A stretch of DNA of 64,000 bases from Atopococcus tabaci (GCA_030535975.1 JAUNQW010000001.1:1-64000), one strand, 5' to 3'; counted from the stretch's first letter, positions 32,240 to 41,683 are shown. Translations and numbers: made by a program. The notes: generated by a model from the letters alone, not told the origin.

Positions 32240-34534
32240 ATGAATCGTAAGGAATGGAAAATAAAAAAACAAGCTGGTGAAGAAGATGTAAGACGCCTGG
32301 TGGAAGAGAGCGGTATTTCTGAGATCTTTGCAGCACTCTGTGTACAAAGAGGAATCACCAGTCTCGTGGACTTGAAAAGAATGACAGAACCCGACCTTTC
32401 TTTATTACATGATCCCTTTCTTCTCTTTGAGATGGAAAAGGCGGTTGAACGTATCACAGCAGCTATTATGGATGAGGAAAAAATTACTGTTTATGGTGAT
32501 TATGATGCCGACGGGATTACGAGTACAGCCTTGTTGGTCGAAACATTGGAGATGTTGGGTGCTTCTGTCGATTACTATATTCCGAATCGTTTCACAGAAG
32601 GTTATGGACCTAATCCCCAAGCCTTTCAGACGATGATCGACCAAGGAAGCCGCCTCATTATTACTTGTGATAATGGTGTGCAGGGTCACGAGTCGATCGA
32701 ACTGGCTCAAAAACAGAGTGTAGATGTCATCGTGACCGATCACCATGAGCTGCCCGAAGTGCTGCCGGAGGCTTTTGTTGTTATCCACCCGGATCACCCA
32801 AAAGGCAGTTATCCTTTTAAATATCTGGCAGGTGTGGGTGTAGCCTTTAAGCTGGCTCATGCTCTGCTGGAAGAATTTCCTTATGAAAGTTTAGATTTGG
32901 TCGCCATCGGAACAGTAGCAGATTTAGTGTCTTTGACTGGTGAAAATCATATTATGGTCAAGTATGGGATGCGGGCTTTAAGTGAAACTTCACGGCCCGG
33001 CTTACATGCCCTCTATGAGCAAAGTCAAACTGATCATCAACGCATCGATGAAGCAAGCATAGGCTTTAGGATTGCTCCGCGGTTAAATGCTGCCGGACGG
33101 ATGGCTGACGCTGAATCAGCGGTAGAACTTTTGATCACTCACTCTCCTGAAGAAGCCCAGGCGGGTGCAGAAGAGTTAGAGAGACTGAATGACGAGAGAA
33201 AGACAGTAACCGATCAAGTGTTTCAAGAAGTTGAATCTAAAATAAAACCGAAAGCAAGCGTTAATGTCATAGCAGGAGAAAATCTGCATGAAGGTGTTCT
33301 GGGCATTGTAGCGAGCCGGCTGGTGGAAGCGACAGGAAAACCCAGTCTCGTCTTTAATATAGATGAGGAGAGTCAATCAGCTAAGGGAAGCGGAAGAAGC
33401 TTGGGCAGTTTTAATTTATTTCGTGCTTTAGATAGATTTGGCGATCTTTTTACTACCTACGGCGGACATGCCATGGCTGCCGGTATGAGTCTTCCGATAG
33501 AAAACTTAACACTGTTGGAGGAGAGTTTGGACCAGTATTTATTGGATCATTATGATCCTCAGGATATCAACGAGGTACTTGAGATTGATTTAAAGGTAGA
33601 TCCTCAGGATTTTTCGCTGGAAACGGTCAAAGAAATAAATAGCTTAGAACCATATGGCAGTGATCATAGTGCGCCCTTATTTTTATTTGAAAATATCCAA
33701 GCCTCTCATGTTAAGAAGATAGGCAGTGATCAGACCCATCTAAAACTTCAAATGATCTCTGAAGAAGAAAGCTTGGACTGCATCGCATTTGGCCTCGGTC
33801 ACTTAACTGATTATTTAGGGGATGATCCTTGCATAGATGTGGTGGGAGAAGTTACCATCAATGAATGGAATGGAAGACGTAATTTACAAGTGCAGGCGAA
33901 AGACTTAAGGCCGGCAGATATTCAAGTCATAGATAAACGTTCGCGATATGCCCCCCAATGTGCCTGGGAAGACACTGGCTTTGCCTATATTTTTTCTAAT
34001 CCCAGCTTTTATGAACATATCAGCAGTAAGTATCCACAGGCTGAGCATTTTTATAAGATAGAAGAAGACTCGGCGATAGCTGAAGAACGGCTTGTATTCG
34101 TAGATATGCCTAAAAATAAAAAAAGCATACAAGACTTGTTAGTCCATCATACTTTTAGTCATATCTATGCTGTCTTTCACAGTTTTGAAGATGTTTATAT
34201 GCAAGGTATGGCTAAGAGAGAAGATTTTGCTAAGGTGTATAAATATATATTTTCACACGAAGATATTGACTATAAAAAGAGGGATGATTTAGCTAAGTAC
34301 TTGAAAATTCCTATTAATTTATTAAATCATATCATCTTTGTGTTTATAGAAGCCGGATATGTTACAATTTCTAATGGAGTAATCGTCAAGCAGGAAAATA
34401 TAGAACAGACTGACTTGACAGAAACTCAGGCATATATCCAGCGGCATGAACAATTGCAATTAGAAGAGCTCTTGCTCTATAGCTCAGCTAAAGAATTATC
34501 TGAATTGCTGATTCAATGGTCTAAAGAGGAGTAA
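32240..34534 (+). CDS. recJ: Single-stranded-DNA-specific exonuclease RecJ
   Basis: A 5'-3' exonuclease of the DHH family acting in recombination and mismatch repair. [16 protein letters not shown] (near 85-100), [25 protein letters not shown] and [23 protein letters not shown] provide the DHH metal motifs. The DHHA1 domain has [11 protein letters not shown] and [12 protein letters not shown], an OB-like domain follows, and a C-terminal RecJ_C-type extension (about 560-764) contains helix-turn-helix-like [14 protein letters not shown]. The start is ATG 32240, or TTG 32237, which is better spaced from GAAGGAG. apt follows within 5 bases of its stop. Confidence 0.95.
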   Translation: MNRKEWKIKKQAGEEDVRRLVEESGISEIFAALCVQRGITSLVDLKRMTEPDLSLLHDPFLLFEMEKAVERITAAIMDEEKITVYGDYDADGITSTALLVETLEMLGASVDYYIPNRFTEGYGPNPQAFQTMIDQGSRLIITCDNGVQGHESIELAQKQSVDVIVTDHHELPEVLPEAFVVIHPDHPKGSYPFKYLAGVGVAFKLAHALLEEFPYESLDLVAIGTVADLVSLTGENHIMVKYGMRALSETSRPGLHALYEQSQTDHQRIDEASIGFRIAPRLNAAGRMADAESAVELLITHSPEEAQAGAEELERLNDERKTVTDQVFQEVESKIKPKASVNVIAGENLHEGVLGIVASRLVEATGKPSLVFNIDEESQSAKGSGRSLGSFNLFRALDRFGDLFTTYGGHAMAAGMSLPIENLTLLEESLDQYLLDHYDPQDINEVLEIDLKVDPQDFSLETVKEINSLEPYGSDHSAPLFLFENIQASHVKKIGSDQTHLKLQMISEEESLDCIAFGLGHLTDYLGDDPCIDVVGEVTINEWNGRRNLQVQAKDLRPADIQVIDKRSRYAPQCAWEDTGFAYIFSNPSFYEHISSKYPQAEHFYKIEEDSAIAEERLVFVDMPKNKKSIQDLLVHHTFSHIYAVFHSFEDVYMQGMAKREDFAKVYKYIFSHEDIDYKKRDDLAKYLKIPINLLNHIIFVFIEAGYVTISNGVIVKQENIEQTDLTETQAYIQRHEQLQLEELLLYSSAKELSELLIQWSKEE

Positions 34535-34538
34535 TGAA

Positions 34539-35054
34539 ATGGATTTATCAAATTATATAGAGACAATAGAAAATTATCCTGAAGATGGTATCAGTTTCCG
34601 GGACATCACCCCGCTGATGGCTGATGGTGAAGCCTACAGGGCTGCCATCAACCAGATTGTTGACTATGCGGAAGGTAAAAAAGTTGACGTGGTGTGTGGT
34701 CCTGAAGCCCGAGGGTTTATTGTAGGCTGCCCGGTTGCTTATGAATTGGGAGTAGGTTTTGTACCCGCCCGAAAAAAAGATAAACTGCCGAGGGAGACGG
34801 TAGAAGCTTCCTATGGTCTTGAATATGGTGAAGATGTGATACAAATCCATCAGGCAGATATAAAAGAAGGACAAAAAGTCCTGATTGTGGATGATTTACT
34901 GGCAACAGGCGGTACAGTCAAAGCAACAATAGAGCTGGTGAACCGACTGGGCGGAGAAGTTGTAGGGGCTGCCTTTTTGATTGAATTAATAAGCTTAAAA
35001 GGTAGAGAGAAAATTCAGGAATATGATATTTTTTCTCTGATGAAGTACGATTAA
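34539..35054 (+). CDS. apt: Adenine phosphoribosyltransferase
   Basis: Makes AMP from adenine and PRPP in purine salvage. A 171-residue type I phosphoribosyltransferase with [18 protein letters not shown] (near 55-64), [10 protein letters not shown] and the PRPP motif [13 protein letters not shown] (near 112-124). It starts four bases after the recJ stop with AGAGGAG inside the recJ end, so translation is coupled; recJ-apt pairing is common in Firmicutes. The terminator behind it is shared with lexA. Confidence 0.96.
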   Translation: MDLSNYIETIENYPEDGISFRDITPLMADGEAYRAAINQIVDYAEGKKVDVVCGPEARGFIVGCPVAYELGVGFVPARKKDKLPRETVEASYGLEYGEDVIQIHQADIKEGQKVLIVDDLLATGGTVKATIELVNRLGGEVVGAAFLIELISLKGREKIQEYDIFSLMKYD

Positions 35055-35094
35055 TAAATTAAGCTAAATCAGCGTGAGAAGGATTTAACTGAAA

Positions 35095-35146
35095 AAATAA
35101 AACGCTTGGTTACTGCATATACAGCAGCAATCAAGCGTCTTTCTTT
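35095..35146. terminator. Bidirectional terminator between apt and lexA
   Basis: ACGCTTG pairs with CAAGCGT with an inner TGC-ATATA-GCA hairpin; A-rich and T-rich tracts flank it on each side. Confidence 0.85.
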
Positions 35147-35775
35147 TAATATATATTCGGACGGTAAAGCCCGATGACTTTGCCTAAAATTGAAACATTA
35201 TCAAAGAGGAGAGCTTCCATCTCTTCATTTTCAGGTTCTAACCGGATAAATTCATCTTCCTTATAGAAACGTTTACAGGTCGCCTCGTCTTCCTCAGTCA
35301 TAGCGATAACAATCTCACCATTGCTGGCGGTTGTCTGTTTACGTACGATGACTTGATCCCCATCCAAAATCCCGGCATTAATCATACTGTTTCCACGGAT
35401 CGTCAACATGAACAGAGCTTCATTTTCGTTCATAAGGTTGTCGGGGACAGGAAAAAAATCTCTCGTCTCTTCGATAGCAGTGATCGGATTACCTGCGGTT
35501 ACTACACCGACCATAGGAATCTTATCGGTAAATCGATCAATATCGAGCAAGTCAAGGGCTTTGCTTGTCACTTCAATTGCCCTCGGTTTGCTTGAATCTC
35601 TTACGATATAACCGTTTTTCTCCAGTTTTTCTAGATGTCCATGAACGGTTGAAGTAGAAGAGAGGTCGACAGCCTCACAGATTTCACGGACCGTAGGGGG
35701 ATAGCCTTTGGTATTAACTTCTTCATAGATACAATCTAAAATCTGTTGTTGACGGGCACTGATTTGTGAAGTCAT
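35146..35775 (-). CDS. lexA: SOS repressor LexA
   Basis: A 209-residue repressor that self-cleaves when RecA filaments form. The N-terminal winged helix contains [10 protein letters not shown] and [19 protein letters not shown]. The cleavage bond is A94-G95 in VVTAGNP, and the catalytic residues are S130 (RGNSM) and K168 (CKRF). ATG 35775 is preferred to an upstream TTG because AAAGGTG then sits eight bases upstream. Its own promoter contains two LexA boxes, so it is autoregulated. It is divergent from DUF896/ynzC. Confidence 0.96.
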   Translation of the reverse strand: MTSQISARQQQILDCIYEEVNTKGYPPTVREICEAVDLSSTSTVHGHLEKLEKNGYIVRDSSKPRAIEVTSKALDLLDIDRFTDKIPMVGVVTAGNPITAIEETRDFFPVPDNLMNENEALFMLTIRGNSMINAGILDGDQVIVRKQTTASNGEIVIAMTEEDEATCKRFYKEDEFIRLEPENEEMEALLFDNVSILGKVIGLYRPNIY

Positions 35776-35807
35776 GATTAACACACCTTTCTTGACTTTT
35801 CAGGGAT

Positions 35808-35836
35808 ATTATACCAAACGTATGTACCCTAGTCAA
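35808..35836 (-). promoter_or_regulatory. lexA promoter
   Basis: On the minus strand TTGACT (35836-35831) and TATAAT (35813-35808) are separated by 17 bases. One LexA box lies in the spacer and the other overlaps the -35. Confidence 0.85.
35816..35827. promoter_or_regulatory. LexA box 1 (AAACGTATGTAC)
   Basis: Matches 10 of 12 positions of the Gram-positive palindrome GAAC-N4-GTTC extended as GAACATATGTTC in its core, and lies in the lexA promoter spacer. Confidence 0.7.
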
Positions 35837-35846
35837 ACAGATGTTC
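35835..35846. promoter_or_regulatory. LexA box 2 (AAACAGATGTTC)
   Basis: An AAAC-N4-GTTC palindrome overlapping the lexA -35 and ending 26 bases upstream of the ynzC -35. Its start is 19 bases from that of box 1, close to two helical turns. Confidence 0.72.
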
Positions 35847-35871
35847 GGAGAGTAGGCAAGTGATCTGTTTA

Positions 35872-35900
35872 TTGCAAGTTAAAGTTTTCTATTGTAGAAT
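35872..35900 (+). promoter_or_regulatory. Promoter of the DUF896/ynzC gene
   Basis: TTGCAA and TAGAAT are separated by 17 bases, 32 bases upstream of the ATG. Confidence 0.7.
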
Positions 35901-35931
35901 AAGAAAGGAATTCGACGAAAAGAGGTTAACT

Positions 35932-36186
35932 ATGACACATGAAGAATTGATAGCACGCATCAATGAATTAGCAGCTAAAAGAAAAGCTGAAGGGTTGACT
36001 CCCGAAGAAGAAAAAGAGCGTAAAGAACTTCATCAGCTTTACTTAAAGGGTTTTCGTTCAGGTATAAAGACTCAAATTGAGGGAATGAAAGTAGTAGACA
36101 GTAAAGGGAAAGATGTTACGCCGGATAAATTAAAAGAGATACAAAAAAAGCGTCACTTACACAATCGTCATTTAGATAAAGAATAG
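35932..36186 (+). CDS. DUF896 family protein (YnzC-like)
   Basis: An 84-residue cytosolic protein. Two antiparallel helices (LIARINELAAKRKAEGLTPEEEKERKELHQLYLK, given here only in outline: residues 4-38) and the following IKTQIEGMKVVD match DUF896. The YnzC fold binds no known ligand; in Bacillus it lies in the SOS-induced yneA-yneB-ynzC operon divergent from lexA. Here yneA and yneB are missing and ynzC itself faces lexA. ATG 35932 follows AGAGG; longer upstream frames lack a ribosome binding site. Confidence 0.85.
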   Translation: MTHEELIARINELAAKRKAEGLTPEEEKERKELHQLYLKGFRSGIKTQIEGMKVVDSKGKDVTPDKLKEIQKKRHLHNRHLDKE

Positions 36187-36204
36187 TATAAGGGGTTTTT
36201 ATTA

Positions 36205-36444
36205 ATGAATATTTGGTTAGCAGTTGTTTTAATCATTCTTGCTTTAGTAGGAGGAATAGTCATCGGCTTCTTCCTGTCTAAGAAGTATATGGAGAATTAT
36301 TTACAAGAAAATCCTCCGGTAGATGAGGATTTTATTCGTGCCATGATGGGACAAATGGGACAAAAGCCATCAGAAGCACGTGTGCGTCAAATGACCACCA
36401 TGATGAAATCTCAAAATAAGAAAAAGAAAAAATCTAAAAAATAA
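36205..36444 (+). CDS. YneF family membrane protein (UPF0154)
   Basis: A 79-residue protein. One N-terminal membrane helix (about 4-24) is followed by KKYMENYLQENPPVDEDFIRAMMGQMGQKPSE, summarised as the conserved UPF0154 core (26-58), and a Lys-rich tail. Function unknown. AAGGGG precedes the ATG. It begins 18 bases after ynzC and likely shares its transcript; yneF lies in the same neighbourhood in Bacillus. Confidence 0.88.
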   Translation: MNIWLAVVLIILALVGGIVIGFFLSKKYMENYLQENPPVDEDFIRAMMGQMGQKPSEARVRQMTTMMKSQNKKKKKSKK

Positions 36445-36451
36445 ATAAAAT

Positions 36452-36490
36452 AAAATCCGCCATTTCATTGAAAAATGGCGGATTTTTTGT
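36452..36490. terminator. Bidirectional terminator between yneF and plsC
   Basis: AAAATCCGCCATTT pairs with AAATGGCGGATTTT around a short loop with T on the plus side and T/A-rich sequence on the minus side. Confidence 0.92.
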
Positions 36491-36497
36491 GGAAAAA

Positions 36498-37091
36498 TTA
36501 TTTTGAAGCATCAATTTCATTCTGGAGACGAATAAAGCTGTCTTCAATGGCTTGATTGTATTCTTTTTCTAATTCTTTATTTTTCTTGGAATCAATTTTA
36601 ATAGGGGATCCAAATCTGACAATCATTTTCTGGCGTGTGAAGAGGCCCTTAAAAGTCAGCGGACCGTCGTAGACAACCGGAACAATATTTTTCTTGCTCA
36701 GGCGGGCAATAATGACAGCCCCACTTTTTATTTCAGTGGAATGACGAGAACCTGTGGGAAAGAGCATGAAGGATTTTTCTCCCTCTTTCAATATACGGAC
36801 AGGACCTTTTAAAGCACTTGGTCCTGGATTTTCTCGATCCACCGGCACAAAATCCAACTTATTAAATAACCAATTGAATAATTTGTTTTCTACCAGTTCT
36901 TCTTTGATCATGAAGCTGTACTCTTCTGGAAAACCGGCAAGAGCGATGGGAACGGGATCGACTAATGAGCGGTGGGGGGCAACCAGGATATAATTACCTT
37001 CTTCTTTGATTAAATGTTTGTTTTGAGTTTCGACCCGTCCATTGATTATAAAAATAATAAAACGAATGATACGGACAATAAATTTATACAT
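36498..37091 (-). CDS. plsC: 1-acyl-sn-glycerol-3-phosphate acyltransferase family protein
   Basis: A 197-residue acyltransferase that makes phosphatidic acid from lysophosphatidic acid. The catalytic H-x4-D is H40-RSLV-D45, DFVPVDREN corresponds to motif II, FPTGSR stands where most have FPEGTR, and VPVVYDGP matches motif IV. A hydrophobic N-terminus (3-17) points to membrane association. ATG 37091 follows GAGGTGAAA. The Glu-to-Thr change in the FPEGTR motif is unusual but substitution there is tolerated in some paralogues, so the exact acceptor is open. Confidence 0.88.
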   Translation of the reverse strand: MYKFIVRIIRFIIFIINGRVETQNKHLIKEEGNYILVAPHRSLVDPVPIALAGFPEEYSFMIKEELVENKLFNWLFNKLDFVPVDRENPGPSALKGPVRILKEGEKSFMLFPTGSRHSTEIKSGAVIIARLSKKNIVPVVYDGPLTFKGLFTRQKMIVRFGSPIKIDSKKNKELEKEYNQAIEDSFIRLQNEIDASK

Positions 37092-37173
37092 ATTTTCACC
37101 TCGAAGTATTGATTTCATACCTTTGGATTATAACATATTTTTTATAGAGCAAAATAATAAATATAGAATAAAC

Positions 37174-37202
37174 TTGTATTGGAAAAGTCTATCCTGTATA
37201 AT
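37174..37202 (+). promoter_or_regulatory. Promoter of rpsB-tsf
   Basis: TTGTAT and a perfect TATAAT are separated by 17 bases, giving an untranslated leader of about 130 bases. Confidence 0.8.
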
Positions 37203-37208
37203 AGCAAA

Positions 37209-37325
37209 CGGTGTGTAGTCATTTATACACTTAATTCACACTTGAACAGATGTAGCAGATGGTGCTTCTGATAATAGAAGTGTCTGTGCAGTTGACGTTC
37301 AGGGACGAAAAATTAAAAAACCAAA
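37209..37325 (+). promoter_or_regulatory. Structured rpsB leader, candidate S2 autoregulatory element
   Basis: A 7-bp hairpin GTGTGTA/TATACAC (37211-37230) is followed by a longer interrupted hairpin GCAGA...CTTCT/AGAAG...TCTGTGC (about 37257-37291). No terminator is present. Ribosomal protein leaders in Firmicutes often bind their own product; S2 binding here is inference. Confidence 0.45.
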
Positions 37326-37338
37326 GGAGAATATGATT

Positions 37339-38172
37339 ATGTCAAATGTATCTATGAAACAATTATTAGAAGCCGGGGTTCATTTTGGACACCAAACACG
37401 TCGTTGGAATCCAAAGATGGCACCTTATATCTTTACTGAAAGAAACGGTATCTATATTATTGATTTACAACAAACTGTAAAATTAATTGATAATGCTTAT
37501 AACTATGTGCGTGATATTGCAGCTAAAGGTGGAAACATCTTATTTGTTGGAACTAAAAAACAAGCTCAAGAATCTGTAAGAGATGAAGCAGAACGTGCCG
37601 GCCAATACTATGTAAACCACAGATGGTTAGGTGGAACTCTTACGAACTGGAACACTATCCAAAAACGTATTAAGTACTTAAAAGATATCTACACTATGGA
37701 AGAAGATGGAACTTTCGATGTTTTACCTAAAAATGAAGTTTCACAATTAATTAAAGAACGTGAAAAATTAGAGCGTAACTTAGGTGGAATTAAAGATATG
37801 CCTGGAAAACCAGATGCGTTATTCGTGGTTGACCCGCGCAAGGAATACATCGCAATCAGTGAAGCTCGAAAATTAGGTATTCCAGTTATCGCAATGGTTG
37901 ATACAAACTGTGACCCTGATGAAGTAGATATCGTGATCCCAGCAAACGACGATGCAATCCGTGCAATTAAATTGATTGCTCAAACATTAGCAGATGCATA
38001 TATTGAAGGTTCTCAAGGACAGGACAATCTTGAAGAAGAATTAACAGCATCAGCTGAAGAAACGACAGAAGAAAAAGAAGAAAAAATTATCGAAATTTCA
38101 GATGAAGATAAAGTTAAAACATCTTCTCTAGAAGATTTAGCAGAAATCGTTGAAGGAAATAACGAAGAATAA
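37339..38172 (+). CDS. rpsB: 30S ribosomal protein S2
   Basis: A 277-residue ribosomal protein. [22 protein letters not shown] near the start and [15 protein letters not shown] near 180 are S2 signatures. The last ~45 residues form an acidic, Glu/Thr-rich tail beyond the usual end. ATG 37339 is nine bases from AAAGGAG; ATG 37333 is too close. First gene of the rpsB-tsf operon. Confidence 0.97.
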   Translation: MSNVSMKQLLEAGVHFGHQTRRWNPKMAPYIFTERNGIYIIDLQQTVKLIDNAYNYVRDIAAKGGNILFVGTKKQAQESVRDEAERAGQYYVNHRWLGGTLTNWNTIQKRIKYLKDIYTMEEDGTFDVLPKNEVSQLIKEREKLERNLGGIKDMPGKPDALFVVDPRKEYIAISEARKLGIPVIAMVDTNCDPDEVDIVIPANDDAIRAIKLIAQTLADAYIEGSQGQDNLEEELTASAEETTEEKEEKIIEISDEDKVKTSSLEDLAEIVEGNNEE

Positions 38173-38236
38173 ATCAGATCATGCTGTCAGAGCTCTTTAG
38201 TAAAAAATAGTGATTATTAATTAGGAGGAAATTGGA

Positions 38237-39115
38237 ATGGCAAAAATCCCAGCAGCACAAGTTAAAGAATTACGTGAAAAAACAGGTGTCGGTATGATGG
38301 ATGCTAAAAAAGCATTAGTTGAAACTGACGGTGATATGGACGCAGCGATTGAATTATTACGTGAAAAAGGTATGGGAGCTTCAGACAAAAGAGCGCACCG
38401 TATCGCAGCTGAAGGACTTTCTACAATTGCTATAGATGGAAACAAAGCGACAATCATTGAAGTTAACTGTGAAACAGACTTCGTAGCTAAAACAGATGAT
38501 TTCAAACAATTAGTAGAAGAGATTGCAAAAGCAATTAACGCTGCTGAACCTGCGGACTTAGAAGAAGCGGGATCTGCTGAATTAGATGGTCAGACAATTT
38601 CAGATGCAATTAATGAAGCTACTAATAAAATCGGAGAAAAAATTACTTTACGCCGCTTTGCTTTATTAACTAAAGAAGACGACCAAGTATTCGGTCCTTA
38701 CATCCATGGTGGAAACCAAATCTCTACTGTTACTTTATTAAATGGTGGAAATGAAGAGGTTGCTCGTGACGTTTCAATGCATGTTTCAGCGATTGACCCT
38801 CGTTATATCAGCCGTGAAGAGGTTCCAGCTGAAGATTTAGCAGCTGAAAAAGAAGTTTTATCTAAAGAAGCTCTTGATGAAGGTAAACCGGAAAACATCG
38901 TTGAAAAAATGGTTGAGGGACGCTTAAATAAATGGTTAGCTGAAATTTCATTAGTTGATCAAGAATTCGTTAAAAATCCTGATCTTACGGTAGCACAATA
39001 TCTTGAAGAAAATAAAGCTGAAGTAGTAAATTATACACGCTTTGAAGTTGGAGAAGGTATTGAAAAACGAGTTGAAAACTTAGCTGACGAAGTAGCTAAA
39101 GAATTAAACAACTAA
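38237..39115 (+). CDS. tsf: Elongation factor Ts
   Basis: Guanine-nucleotide exchange factor for EF-Tu. 292 residues. The N-terminal module has LREKTGVGMMDAKKAL and the conserved TDFVAKTDDF (near 80-89); the core domain and C-terminal GEGIEKR follow. AGGAGGAAA precedes the ATG, 64 bases after rpsB. A strong terminator ends the operon. Confidence 0.97.
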   Translation: MAKIPAAQVKELREKTGVGMMDAKKALVETDGDMDAAIELLREKGMGASDKRAHRIAAEGLSTIAIDGNKATIIEVNCETDFVAKTDDFKQLVEEIAKAINAAEPADLEEAGSAELDGQTISDAINEATNKIGEKITLRRFALLTKEDDQVFGPYIHGGNQISTVTLLNGGNEEVARDVSMHVSAIDPRYISREEVPAEDLAAEKEVLSKEALDEGKPENIVEKMVEGRLNKWLAEISLVDQEFVKNPDLTVAQYLEENKAEVVNYTRFEVGEGIEKRVENLADEVAKELNN

Positions 39116-39126
39116 TTAATTTTCAT

Positions 39127-39158
39127 AAGAGCGCATCTTCTTTGCGCTCTTTTTTTAT
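39127..39158 (+). terminator. Terminator of rpsB-tsf
   Basis: AAGAGCGCA pairs with TGCGCTCTT around a TCTTCTT loop, followed by T7. Confidence 0.93.
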
Positions 39159-39207
39159 AGAAAGAATCAACCACTGATGAATTTGATAGAATATTTGGAG
39201 GGGAATA

Positions 39208-39933
39208 ATGAGTCACGAAAAATATAAGCGTATCGTCTTAAAACTTTCTGGAGAAGCTATGGCTGGAGACTTAGGAACGGGTATCCACCCGCCGACTGTC
39301 CAAGATATTAGTAGAGAAGTAAAAGCAGCGCATGATTTAGGTGTAGAGATCGCCATTGTGGTCGGCGGAGGAAATATCTGGCGTGGTAAAACGGGAGAAG
39401 AGCTGGGAATGGATCGTGCCCAGGCCGACTATATGGGGATGCTGGCTACGATAATGAATGCCTTAGCACTTCAGGATGCCTTAGAAAATATTGATGTCCC
39501 TACTCGTGTTCAAACTTCAATGGAAATGAAAGAAGTAGCAGAACTATATATCCGCCGTCGTGCAGAGCGTCATTTAGATAAGGGCCGTGTGGTTATTCTG
39601 GCAGGAGGAACAGGAAATCCGTATTTCTCTACAGATACTGCTGCTGCCTTGAGAGCTGCTGAGCTAGAAGCAGATGCAATCTTAATGGCTAAAAATAATG
39701 TAGACGGTATTTATTCCTCTGATCCCCATCTCAATAAAGATGCCGAAAAATATGAGCATTTGACCTATTTAGATATCATTAATAAAGATCTGAAAGTAAT
39801 GGATACAACAGCGTCTTCATTAAGTATGGATAATAAAATTCCATTAGTTGTTTTTAACCTTAATGAAAAAGGCAATATTAAGCGAGCTGTTCTTGGTGAT
39901 GATATTGGTACTACTGTATCTGATCATGTATAA
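39208..39933 (+). CDS. pyrH: UMP kinase
   Basis: Phosphorylates UMP to UDP. A 241-residue amino-acid-kinase-fold hexamer with KLSGEAMAG (near 12-20), [26 protein letters not shown] and [28 protein letters not shown] lies before the ATG. It begins a new unit with frr after the rpsB-tsf terminator. Confidence 0.97.
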   Translation: MSHEKYKRIVLKLSGEAMAGDLGTGIHPPTVQDISREVKAAHDLGVEIAIVVGGGNIWRGKTGEELGMDRAQADYMGMLATIMNALALQDALENIDVPTRVQTSMEMKEVAELYIRRRAERHLDKGRVVILAGGTGNPYFSTDTAAALRAAELEADAILMAKNNVDGIYSSDPHLNKDAEKYEHLTYLDIINKDLKVMDTTASSLSMDNKIPLVVFNLNEKGNIKRAVLGDDIGTTVSDHV

Positions 39934-39967
39934 TAGAAGTACAACTAGATAAAGAGGGAGAACATTT

Positions 39968-40525
39968 ATGTCAAACCAGTTATTAAATGAGACAAAAAAC
40001 CGTATGTCCAAGTCAGAGGAAAGCTTACGAAGTGAATTATCTACCTTGCGCGCCGGTAATGCGAATCCTAACTTATTGAATCATATCACTGTTGATTATT
40101 ATGGTGTGCAGACACCCGTTAACCAATTAGCGCAAGTCGCTGTCCCGGAGGCTCGTATGATTACTGTTAAACCCTATGACAAGGGAGCTTTAGGTGATAT
40201 CGAGCGTGCCATTCAGGTAAGTGATTTAGGGATTGCTCCTCAAAATGATGGAGAATTAATTCGTTTATCTATCCCGCAGCTGACTGAAGAACGTCGTAAA
40301 GAGTTAGCTAAAAAAGTTGGTGAGTATTCTGAAAATGCCAAAATATCTGTACGTAATATCCGTCGAGACGCTATGGATCAAGTAAAGAATGATGAAAAAT
40401 CAGGATCCATCACGGAAGATGAATTACGTCAATATGAGAAGCAGATTCAAGATATTACTGATCAGAGTGTCGGTAACATCGATCAGATTGCCAAAGAAAA
40501 AGAAGAAGAATTATTAACTGTTTAA
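39968..40525 (+). CDS. frr: Ribosome recycling factor
   Basis: Splits post-termination ribosomes with EF-G. 185 residues with the conserved ELSTLRAGNANPNLLNHI near 22-40, PEARMITVKPYDK, and the C-terminal helix pair. GAGGGAG precedes the ATG. It follows pyrH by 34 bases. A terminator separates it from uppS. Confidence 0.97.
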   Translation: MSNQLLNETKNRMSKSEESLRSELSTLRAGNANPNLLNHITVDYYGVQTPVNQLAQVAVPEARMITVKPYDKGALGDIERAIQVSDLGIAPQNDGELIRLSIPQLTEERRKELAKKVGEYSENAKISVRNIRRDAMDQVKNDEKSGSITEDELRQYEKQIQDITDQSVGNIDQIAKEKEEELLTV

Positions 40526-40548
40526 TATAAAACTTCTGATAAAAGAGA

Positions 40549-40587
40549 GAAAACTCGACAAGGTAAATTTACTTTGTCGAGTTTTAA
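40549..40587 (+). terminator. Terminator of pyrH-frr
   Basis: AAAACTCGACAA pairs with TTGTCGAGTTTT around a GTAAATTTAC-type inner hairpin. Confidence 0.88.
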
Positions 40588-40597
40588 TATTTAAATT

Positions 40598-40625
40598 AAA
40601 AAATCAACAGGTAGCCTGTTGATTT
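40598..40625 (-). terminator. Terminator of the 34-residue peptide gene
   Basis: A perfect 11-bp stem AAATCAACAGG/CCTGTTGATTT with a three-base loop; on the minus strand it is followed by six T and lies 15 bases past the peptide stop. Confidence 0.85.
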
Positions 40626-40639
40626 ACTGGTTCGTATAT

Positions 40640-40744
40640 TTATTTATTGCTTTTGAAAATCCACGATGTGATAGTGGTGACTAAGAAGGTGATGACGATA
40701 CCCGTCAGCCATTGGACAATTTTTCTTTGTAATCTTTTTTTCAT
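40640..40744 (-). CDS. 34-residue single-helix membrane peptide, candidate toxin or small regulator
   Basis: Reads MKKRLQRKIVQWLTG, a hydrophobic stretch rich in Ile, Val, Thr and Phe (residues 9-30), then a KSNK end: a basic N-terminus, one membrane helix with two Trp, and a basic tail. GGAGG lies six bases before the ATG, a TATAAT/TTAACA promoter lies upstream and a perfect hairpin terminator follows, so it is a full expression unit in a 425-base gap between frr and uppS. The size and layout resemble type I toxin peptides (Fst group) and other short membrane peptides; no antisense RNA promoter was found. Function unknown. Confidence 0.6.
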   Translation of the reverse strand: MKKRLQRKIVQWLTGIVITFLVTTITSWIFKSNK

Positions 40745-40773
40745 GATAATCCTCCATTCCTCATATCGAACTT

Positions 40774-40801
40774 ATTATAACAAGCTCTTAATAAATGTTA
40801 A
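40774..40801 (-). promoter_or_regulatory. Promoter of the 34-residue peptide gene
   Basis: On the minus strand TTAACA and TATAAT are separated by 16 bases, about 30 bases before the start codon. Confidence 0.6.
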
Positions 40802-40951
40802 AATGTTTTGCTTTTTTATTTTATAAAATATTAAACAAAATAGATTATGATGACTTGGCACTCATATAGCCTCTCTTTATTTTGAGGTGGGAAATAAACC
40901 CGATTTTTGATATAATAAAAAGGTGCGAATTTGATTTGTGGAGATGAAAGT

Positions 40952-41683
40952 ATGACTCAGGAAAATAAAAAACTCTATCCCAAACATATAGCAATAATTA
41001 TGGATGGAAATGGTCGTTGGGCTAAAGAGCGTGGATTAAAGCGTTCCGAAGGACATGATCAAGGCATGATCAATATCCAAAAGATCAGCAGAGAAATAAT
41101 TAAATATGAAGGTATTAAAGTCCTAACCCTGTATGCTTTTTCTACAGAAAATTGGCACAGACCTATTCTGGAAGTTAATCACTTGATGAACTTACCAGGA
41201 CGTTTTTTTAAAGAATTTATGCCAGAAATTCAAGAAAATAATATTCGAATCAAATTAACTGGATTCCCCCATCAAGTTCCTAGAAAAACAAGAAAAGTAG
41301 TAGAAAAAGCAGCTGAGGAGACTAAAGATAATACCGGCTGCATTTTAAACTTTGCATTGAATTACGGCGGCCGCCAGGAAATTGTTGACGCAGCTAAGCA
41401 GATTGCCGAGAAAGTCAAAAATGAGGAATTAAAAGTGTCTGATATTGACATCGATTTATTTGATTCACACTTGTTAAACACTCAATCGACTCAACCTTAT
41501 CAAGACATTGACTTGCTCATACGTACCAGTGGCGAAGAGCGGTTAAGTAACTTTTTATTATGGCACAATGCTTATAGTGAATTTTATTTCAGTGACGCTT
41601 ATTGGCCGGAATTTGATAAGGATGAATTAAAGAAGGCAATTGAGGCCTACCAAAATCGCAGCAGACGGTATGGAGGCATTTAG
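40952..41683 (+). CDS. uppS: Isoprenyl transferase (undecaprenyl diphosphate synthase)
   Basis: Makes the C55 lipid carrier for cell-wall synthesis. 243 residues from ATG 40952, with HIAIIMDGNGRWAKERG (catalytic D18), TLYAFSTENWHRP, NFALNYGGRQEI and LIRTSGEERLSNFLLW. The TTG at 40931 is not used because GGAGATG lies before the ATG. First gene of uppS-cdsA-rseP-proS. A TATAAT lies near 40913. Confidence 0.96.
   Translation: MTQENKKLYPKHIAIIMDGNGRWAKERGLKRSEGHDQGMINIQKISREIIKYEGIKVLTLYAFSTENWHRPILEVNHLMNLPGRFFKEFMPEIQENNIRIKLTGFPHQVPRKTRKVVEKAAEETKDNTGCILNFALNYGGRQEIVDAAKQIAEKVKNEELKVSDIDIDLFDSHLLNTQSTQPYQDIDLLIRTSGEERLSNFLLWHNAYSEFYFSDAYWPEFDKDELKKAIEAYQNRSRRYGGI

Noticed and set aside
32405-32860. 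151-codon minus-strand frame inside recJ
   Set aside because: Antisense shadow of a well-conserved gene; its length reflects codon usage of recJ.
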